A stretch of 64,000 bases of DNA from positions 1-64,000 of the forward strand of contig AP026798.1 in NCBI GenBank assembly GCA_033127725.1, in the 5' to 3' direction. The notes beneath the pieces are model-generated. The model did not search any database, was not told the DNA's origin, and saw nothing but the letters and a program-made list of their open reading frames with translations. This document shows positions 58,641 to 64,000 of the stretch, piece by piece (the first letter of the stretch is position 1; the number at the start of each line of letters is the position of its first letter). This DNA is from Bombiscardovia nodaiensis. Lineage in GTDB: Bacteria; Actinomycetota; Actinomycetes; Actinomycetales; Bifidobacteriaceae. Made by a program: the position numbers and the translations under genes.

Positions 58641-59606
58641 ATGGGCCGCGGACGTCAGAAGGCTAAGCAGACGAAAATAGCCCGTAAGCTCAAATATCTG
58701 ACAACTGACACTGACTACAATCAGCTGCAGCAGGAATTGGCAAATCGCGAACCTGGCGAAGGGCATACGGATCCCTTTGAGGTGGTAGAGGAGCAATTCA
58801 GCGCGGCGGCAGACGAGTCAGGGAGCCAGCACAGTCAGGCGGCCGCCAGCACAGCGGCACAGAGCCCAGCAGCTGCTTCGAAGCCTTCTATAGATGACGA
58901 TTTAGACGACTATGCGCGCTGGGCGGCTGAGGCGGCGGCGAAGGCCACGTCGGGCGAGATTCCAGTGGTGAAGCCTCGTCCGCACAAGCCGATTCCGATT
59001 CCAGTGCCCACCGCGCTCAGTAAGCGCAAACCGGCGACTTCGGGTGCTGCCGCAGCGGCAAGTGGCGAGCAGAATGGTTCGGCTGCGCGGGCAGAGGCGG
59101 GGGAAGCTGCGGCTTCTTCGGTTTCAGCGACTGCTGAGTCGCCTGAGTCTGCTGGATCTTCGGCTGACAAGCCCACTGCAGACGCCCAGGCAGCCAAGAG
59201 CGCTAAGGTTGCAAAGAGCGCCAAAGCCCCTACTGCGAAGAAGGCTTCGGTGGCCTCGACTGCTGCCAAGAAGACTGCGGCGGCAGCGAAAAAAGTCACG
59301 TCTGCCGTGAAGAAGTCCACCGCTGCTTCCAAGGCTAAGGCCACGCAAGCGGCTAAGGCTGTTAAAGCTAGCAAGACTTCCAAGGCGAGTAAGAGCGAGA
59401 CTGCTGCAGCGAGCACAACCGCTGCCAAACCGGCGCGCACGGCCAAAAGTACGGCGAGCAAGTCGGCGGCGAAGCCCGCGGCGAAGTCGGCCGAAAAGTC
59501 GGCTACGAAGGCTACTGTCAAGCCCGCTACAAAGTCTGCCACGCGGTCGGCTGGTAAGGCTGCTGCCAACACGAAGACCGGCGCTTCTAAGCCTGAGAAA
59601 GACTAA
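58641..59606 (+). CDS. DUF3073 protein with histone H1-like tail
   Basis: The first 35 residues (MGRGRQKAKQTKIARKLKYL and TTDTDYNQLQQEL) match the actinobacterial DUF3073 family, and DDDLDDYARWAAEAAAK at about 85-101 fits its acidic second motif. DUF3073 proteins are usually below 100 residues. Here the protein has 321 residues, and about 170-321 is a Lys/Ala/Ser/Thr-rich tail with AKK, AKS and AAK repeats like histone H1 or bacterial H1-like proteins, probably binding DNA. GAAGGGGG precedes the ATG. It is divergent from trpS. Confidence 0.85.
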   Translation: MGRGRQKAKQTKIARKLKYLTTDTDYNQLQQELANREPGEGHTDPFEVVEEQFSAAADESGSQHSQAAASTAAQSPAAASKPSIDDDLDDYARWAAEAAAKATSGEIPVVKPRPHKPIPIPVPTALSKRKPATSGAAAAASGEQNGSAARAEAGEAAASSVSATAESPESAGSSADKPTADAQAAKSAKVAKSAKAPTAKKASVASTAAKKTAAAAKKVTSAVKKSTAASKAKATQAAKAVKASKTSKASKSETAAASTTAAKPARTAKSTASKSAAKPAAKSAEKSATKATVKPATKSATRSAGKAAANTKTGASKPEKD

Positions 59607-59716
59607 GTCAGTTTAGTTGCTGTTTAGTTGCTGCAACTGCGCAAAACTGGCTCTATTCGACTGTTCAGCCGTCTGTTTCCTCCTGTGAGGCGGACGGCTG
59701 AATGCCCGCTGAGGCC

Positions 59717-60136
59717 TTATACCAGCGGCAGGAGCTCGTGGAGGTCGTCGCGCTCGCCGACTGCGCTAATGCGGCCGGCCGCCTTCTCCTGGGCCCAAGT
59801 GGTCACCCCGGCAGCCATGCGCAGCCAGACGTCCGGATCCAGCTCAATCACGTCCGGCGGGGTCAGATTGTGGGGGTCAGAGGCCGGCCCGTCCAAAATT
59901 TTGATAGCCCCCCAGGGTGCCACGCGCACTTCCACCCCGGGACCAGGGGCCTTAATCTCCAGCATGTGCAGGGAGTAGCGCACCGCCATCGCCAGCTGCT
60001 TGCGGGGCATGTCCGGCTCAATATTCAGCCGCTCAGCCTCGCTCCCAGCCCCCGCCGCGAGCTCCTTAGCCGCGTCCCGCCAAGCGAGAAAGTCCCGCCT
60101 GCCCTCGTCCATATCCTGCTCCCGTATAGCACTCAT
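59717..60136 (-). CDS. Sterol carrier-like (bacterial SCP) protein
   Basis: The 139-residue protein resembles the small actinobacterial SCP-fold family: RKQLAMAVRYSLHMLEIKAP, then VEVRVAPWGAIKILDGPASD and PPDVIELDPDVWLRMAAGV. These proteins are cytoplasmic with a hydrophobic pocket, but no ligand is established. ATG 60136 and ATG 60112 are both possible. It is convergent with the DUF3073 gene, and a terminator-like hairpin lies upstream of its start. Confidence 0.75.
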   Translation of the reverse strand: MSAIREQDMDEGRRDFLAWRDAAKELAAGAGSEAERLNIEPDMPRKQLAMAVRYSLHMLEIKAPGPGVEVRVAPWGAIKILDGPASDPHNLTPPDVIELDPDVWLRMAAGVTTWAQEKAAGRISAVGERDDLHELLPLV

Positions 60137-60201
60137 ACGTCTATTGTCCCCCTGGGCGTGAACTTGGAGCGTGGACTGAGCGGCGGGCAGATGCTAAACG
60201 C

Positions 60202-60248
60202 AAGAAGCCCCAACCGGGAGTAACGGACTTCACCGGTCGGGACTTCTT
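60202..60248. terminator. Terminator-like hairpin
   Basis: AAGAAGCCCCAACCGG pairs with CCGGTCGGGACTTCTT around a 14-15 nt loop. It lies between the small membrane protein gene and the SCP-like gene, both on the minus strand, and probably ends the former. Confidence 0.75.
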
Positions 60249-60352
60249 ATATCGCCTTTAGTGCTGATGCAATACAGAGCCGCGCACTGGCTCATAGCTC
60301 ATAGCTCAGTGCGATCGGCACTTGCCTGCACAGCGCAAATACTGGAGTGAAG

Positions 60353-60604
60353 TTAGTTCTGGGCTGGGGCGGCGCTGAAGGAGTCAGCTTCGCTGCCGGA
60401 CTCGGACTCGCTATCGGCCTCTTCGGACTCGCCTTCGCCGGGCAGACCCAGGTCGACGGGCGAAGAGGAATTCTCCCAAGGCTCCTCCCAAGGATCGTAC
60501 TCAGGGTTCTGCTGCTTGTACACAAAGAGCGCAACTACGGCAGCCAGCAGGGTGCCGAAGAGCAGGGCAAAGAACTTCCAGCCGTTTGAAGATTTGTTCT
60601 CCAT
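60353..60604 (-). CDS. Small single-pass membrane protein
   Basis: The 83-residue protein has one membrane helix at about residues 9-30 (WKFFALLFGTLLAAVVALFV) and then an acidic Ser/Glu-rich tail. The start is the ATG at 60604, because the AAAGGA ribosome site lies where an upstream in-frame start at 60619 would place codons 2-3. No family is recognised with confidence. It may be anchored with its acidic tail outside or inside; topology cannot be fixed. Confidence 0.75.
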   Translation of the reverse strand: MENKSSNGWKFFALLFGTLLAAVVALFVYKQQNPEYDPWEEPWENSSSPVDLGLPGEGESEEADSESESGSEADSFSAAPAQN

Positions 60605-60619
60605 AGTGGTTCCTTTCAA

Positions 60620-61206
60620 CGTTTCAATGTTTCAACGTGTTATCCCGACTTCCCGCACAGTCGGTACTTATAATCCCCAGTCTAATCGAAACAATGTGGC
60701 GGTTACGTGTGTCTTTGCGTGATTTTTGGGGGCTCATCCGGTGCAGGGAGGGGAATTGCGAATCTTTTAGTGCAACCCTATACGAATGCTGTATGAGGTA
60801 CACGGGGTGCGACTGGAATTGCGAAATTGATAATTGTATTTGCAATTTGGGCTCTGAAATTGCAAATTTGCGAATCGAAATTACAAATTTGATAGTGAAA
60901 TTGATAATTTTCGGGCCATATTGATGATTTTCGGACGCAAATTGCGAATTTACGAATTTACGAATTTACGAATTGAAATTGTTGATTTTGGGGTTTTTGA
61001 TCTCTGATTGGTGCGTTTCGTGCTGGGAGCGCTGTTGGTGGGGCTGGCTGTGGAGCCAAGGGAAACTGCTTATTGCTTGGCAACCCAACCCCACCAACAG
61101 CTCGCTTCGCATCGCAGGCTCGTGCGCTTCACCTCGTTCCGGTGTGGCCGGAGCATGAGATACTTTGCTCCGGCCTTGACGGCTGGCTTGGGCGCGAGCC
61201 GAATAA
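60620..61206. other. AT-rich intergenic region with tandem and inverted repeats
   Basis: This 587-bp gap is strikingly AT-rich at 60820-60990. It has the 8-bp tandem CGAATTTA (3.75 copies, 60945-60974) and many AAATTGC/GCAAATTT-like words. At 61031-61101 the 13-bp arms GCTGTTGGTGGGG and CCCCACCAACAGC enclose a smaller GCCAAG/CTTGGC stem. No gene is evident. Confidence 0.65.
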
Positions 61207-64000
61207 CTAGTTTCGGTTTGAGTGATTCGGGCGGAGCGAGTGCTGGCCTACTCTGCGTTTGCGGGCCCTTGACAGCTGGTAGCCTGTGAGAAATACTGCC
61301 GTGATAACACTGAGGGCGAGTAGGGTGCCGCCGCTTAGGCGCTGGAGGGGTATGCTACCTGCTGCGGGCAGCCCCAGGAAGAGGTAGTAGGTGAAGCGAA
61401 GTTTGGCCGGTTGCTGCGCGTGGCCGCCCACCGTCCAGCCAATCGTCACGTCCACCGTGCCGTCCGCGTGCGCAGGAGTCACCACATGCCACTTGTGGTC
61501 GCCATCATCGTAATGTAATTGCAAGCCTGCCGCGCCGCCAAAATCAACGCTGGTGACTTCAATCTGGGGTCCGGGCATAAGGCCTCCGTCGTAGCCGTAG
61601 CCCCAGCCGGGCTGCTCCAAATCGCCCCACTGGTAAATGTCGCCCTGGGAGCTCAGCGCCAGCGAATAGTATCCGGCGGCGCGAATATCCGTGTATTGCT
61701 CACCCTCCGGCAGGGTGTCGGTTGCCACTCGCGCCGGCGTAGGGTGCGGATTGTAGTCGTCGCTATTGGGGCTGCCGAAGCCGTTGCCCAACTGGCGCTG
61801 CCGATTGCTGCCCCACACATAAACCAGGTGGTCGCTGCCCAAGGCCAGAGAATGGTCCCAGCCCGCGCTCACTTGCGTGAAAGTGACCCCATTTGGCATG
61901 TCAATAGGCGCAATTTGCACGCCCGAACTGCCCACAGCAGTAGGCGCGCTGCTGCCCAATTTCCCGGCTTCGTTGTAGCCCCAGGCGTACCCCCTGCCGC
62001 TCTGATCCACGGCCAGAGAGTGGTTTTCGCCCGCGCTGACACTGATAAACCTGAGCGTCGAATTGATAGGCTGAGGGTCGGCATTGACCTGGTAGTTGGC
62101 CGTCGTGCGCCCCAGCTCCCCGTAGCCATTGTGCCCCCATGAGTAAATAGTGCCGTCCGTGGCCAGCGCCAGGGAGTGACCGCACTGGGTGCTGTCGTCC
62201 TCTTCGGACAGGCCCGCGCTGATTTGCGTGAACTTAGCGCTCGTATTGACCGGAGCTGGCTGGCTGGTGTTCGTGCCCGTGCGCCCTAGCTCCCCGAAGA
62301 CATTATCGCCCCAGGAGTAAGCCGTGCCGTCCGCGGTGAGGGCCAGCGTGTGGTAGCCGCCAGCACTCAGGCTCGTGAAATGCTGGTCGGTCTGGACGGG
62401 CAAGGGAAGCGTGTTCGCGCCCATCGTACCGTTGTTGGAAACATACCCCAGCTGGCCGTGGCGGTTCAGCCCCCAAGCGTAGGTTTTACCGTCCACGCCG
62501 ATAGCCAGCGAATACTGGTATCCGGCGCAAACGCGGATAAATTGAACCGGAGCAAAAACCTGATCCATCTCAGTGCTGCCCCACTCGCTGTTCTCCCAAC
62601 CGTGCGGGTCGCCAGGGTTGACCGTAGTGCCATTGCCCAACTGCCCGTATGTGTTCCAGCCCCAGGCGTAGGTTTTGCCATCGCTGCCCAAGGCCAGTGT
62701 GTGGTCGCCGCCATTGGAAATCTGGGTAAAGCGAATAGGCGGAGGAGGCGTAATCGTCACGTTCGTGCCGCCCGCAACGGGCCCTGCGACCGGCGTCAGG
62801 CTAAAATCGCCCCACTGGCCGGTCAGCGTGATGTCGTGCGTGACCGGAGTGCCAAAATCGTAGAGATGGCCGTCCAGGAACCAGCCGTTGAAAGCCCGGC
62901 CATCCCAAGCAGGAGTAGGGCTAGGATAGTGTGCGTAACGGCCTGTTGGCACGGATTGGCGCACGTCGGGCACGCCAGGTTTGTTGGCCTTGAAGGTGAC
63001 AGTGTAGGCCCTTAAGTAGGAGAATTTCAGTCTCGCCATGGGCTGGCTGACTCCGTTGGCAGTCCAGTCAACTTGGACTTCCACCGCGGCTGCTGCGTGC
63101 GGCGGTGTCGAACCGGTCCAAGCGTTGGAAATAGGGTCAACCGAGGGGCCAGAAGCGTAGGAACCGTCGAAGCGGACTTGCGAGATAGTAACCACGCCGC
63201 CCACGCGCACCGGGCGAGAGCGGGCAGCAGTCGAGCCGTCGCCCAAAGCGCCTCCAGTGTTCTCTCCCCAGGCGTACACATTGCCGTCGTTGCCCACCAC
63301 GAACGACTTGTTGCCGCCCGCAGCCGCTATCGTGCAAGTCACGCCAGAGGGCAGGCTTACCGGCGCAGGAGTAGCGATCCAAGAGCCCACGCCCACATTC
63401 GTATTGCCCAGCTGGCCAGTGCTGTTGCTCCCCCAAGAGTAAGCCTTGCCGTCGTTGCCCACCACCACAGTGTGCGCCGAACCCCGGCTGATACTGGCGA
63501 TTCTCACGCCTTCCGGCATCTTAATGGTCGCCTCGGTGGGCGCAAGAAGCGGGGGAGCGGTCGGCGAATTGCCGGACCCGTCGCCGAACTGACCCCAGCG
63601 GCTGTCGCCCCACATATAGGTTTTGCCGTTGTTCGCCATAGCCATCGAGGTGTAGCGCCCGGCAATAATCCGGTTGAACTGTGTGCCCGTCGGGGCGGGA
63701 ATAGCAACCGCGGAAGCGCGACTGGTCTGATCGCCCGTAGCGAGCTGGCCGTAAGCGTTGTTGCCCCAAGCATAAATGTTGCCGTCGTTGCCCAAAGCTA
63801 GGGAAGTGAACCCCTGCGTGCTGATGCTCTTCACCCCAAACCGCGCGCTGGCTGGCAGGCCCACCACCGCCGTGGGAGTCGAGCGGGCGGCCGTATCACC
63901 TACTCCGAGCTGGCCTCCGCCGTCAGCATTCATCGAATTATCGTTGTTGCCCCAGGCGTACACCTTGCCGTCATTGCCGCGCGCCAGGCTAAAATCCCAG
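61207..64000 (-). CDS. RCC1-repeat surface protein, 5' end beyond window
   Basis: The frame is open to the window edge, where the residues DFSLARGNDGKVYAWGN are already an RCC1 repeat, so the true start lies outside. The visible about 930 residues hold some twelve RCC1-type units (YAWGWNTYGQLGNG and similar), one InlB B-type repeat (FNGWFLDGHLYDFGTPVTHD) and a TIG-like opening (AGPVAGGTNVTITPPPP). The end LGLPAAGSIPLQRL, a helix and ARKRRVGQ looks like a sorting signal with LPAAG instead of LPXTG. It is a relative of the first RCC1 protein, reading the opposite way. The role is probably adhesion at the cell surface. Confidence 0.87.
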   Translation of the reverse strand, partial: WDFSLARGNDGKVYAWGNNDNSMNADGGGQLGVGDTAARSTPTAVVGLPASARFGVKSISTQGFTSLALGNDGNIYAWGNNAYGQLATGDQTSRASAVAIPAPTGTQFNRIIAGRYTSMAMANNGKTYMWGDSRWGQFGDGSGNSPTAPPLLAPTEATIKMPEGVRIASISRGSAHTVVVGNDGKAYSWGSNSTGQLGNTNVGVGSWIATPAPVSLPSGVTCTIAAAGGNKSFVVGNDGNVYAWGENTGGALGDGSTAARSRPVRVGGVVTISQVRFDGSYASGPSVDPISNAWTGSTPPHAAAAVEVQVDWTANGVSQPMARLKFSYLRAYTVTFKANKPGVPDVRQSVPTGRYAHYPSPTPAWDGRAFNGWFLDGHLYDFGTPVTHDITLTGQWGDFSLTPVAGPVAGGTNVTITPPPPIRFTQISNGGDHTLALGSDGKTYAWGWNTYGQLGNGTTVNPGDPHGWENSEWGSTEMDQVFAPVQFIRVCAGYQYSLAIGVDGKTYAWGLNRHGQLGYVSNNGTMGANTLPLPVQTDQHFTSLSAGGYHTLALTADGTAYSWGDNVFGELGRTGTNTSQPAPVNTSAKFTQISAGLSEEDDSTQCGHSLALATDGTIYSWGHNGYGELGRTTANYQVNADPQPINSTLRFISVSAGENHSLAVDQSGRGYAWGYNEAGKLGSSAPTAVGSSGVQIAPIDMPNGVTFTQVSAGWDHSLALGSDHLVYVWGSNRQRQLGNGFGSPNSDDYNPHPTPARVATDTLPEGEQYTDIRAAGYYSLALSSQGDIYQWGDLEQPGWGYGYDGGLMPGPQIEVTSVDFGGAAGLQLHYDDGDHKWHVVTPAHADGTVDVTIGWTVGGHAQQPAKLRFTYYLFLGLPAAGSIPLQRLSGGTLLALSVITAVFLTGYQLSRARKRRVGQHSLRPNHSNRN

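Noticed and set aside
60624..60924. Small frames of 73-95 codons near 60640-60920
   Set aside because: They cover AT-rich repeat DNA, lack ribosome sites and look random in composition.

Overview
The window is a high-GC actinobacterial chromosome segment, most likely from the family Bifidobacteriaceae. Support comes from the 16S rRNA start and signature stretches, the order dnaA-dnaN-recF-DUF721-gyrB-gyrA-DUF3566, and actinobacterial families such as DUF3073, the SCP-like protein and ThrE. Base 1 is the first base of dnaA, so this is probably the linearised start of a circular chromosome. I cannot name the species from sequence alone.

Layout. 1-10344 is the replication and topology block with an oriC-like DnaA-box cluster between dnaA and dnaN. 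10520-15354 holds a DUF3566 membrane protein, a frameshifted VanZ-RDD gene, a DMT-family transporter and an alpha/beta hydrolase. 15702-21001 is a complete 16S-23S-5S rRNA operon without spacer tRNAs. 21498-27529 has a GNAT enzyme, a NIPSNAP-like protein and a seven-gene PTS operon: PRD regulator, two IIA proteins, IIB, IIC, an AlsE-type epimerase and HPr. 27720-37345 has an NAD(P)-binding protein, a CydDC-type ABC exporter, a drug-efflux-type ABC-2 system with a divergent TetR regulator, and a formate/nitrite channel.

37482-41892 is the most interesting part: a 4.4 kb element integrated at the 3' end of a tRNA-Ala gene. It encodes a tyrosine integrase and a Rep protein with HUH endonuclease and superfamily 3 helicase motifs like those of eukaryotic CRESS-DNA viruses. 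Just upstream of rep lies a perfect stem-loop displaying TAGTGTTAC, the virus-type nonanucleotide, followed by four iterons, three of which lie inside the start of rep. The ends carry 26-bp direct repeats (attL/attR), inner 22-bp direct repeats that look like integrase arm sites, and a replacement transcription terminator for the tRNA.

41877-47707 holds tRNA-Ala, tRNA-Ile, a YgjP-type metallopeptidase, an SDR oxidoreductase, NhaA, Dps and a CNNM/CorC-type membrane protein. 48253-64000 is rich in surface proteins: two RCC1-repeat proteins and a LAKTG-anchored protein. Between them lie ThrE, trpS, a DUF3073 protein with a histone H1-like tail, and an SCP-like protein.

Three genes (VanZ-RDD, the first RCC1 protein, trpS) are broken by single-base differences in C/G homopolymers. 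Because trpS is normally essential, I suspect sequencing or assembly errors rather than true pseudogenes.
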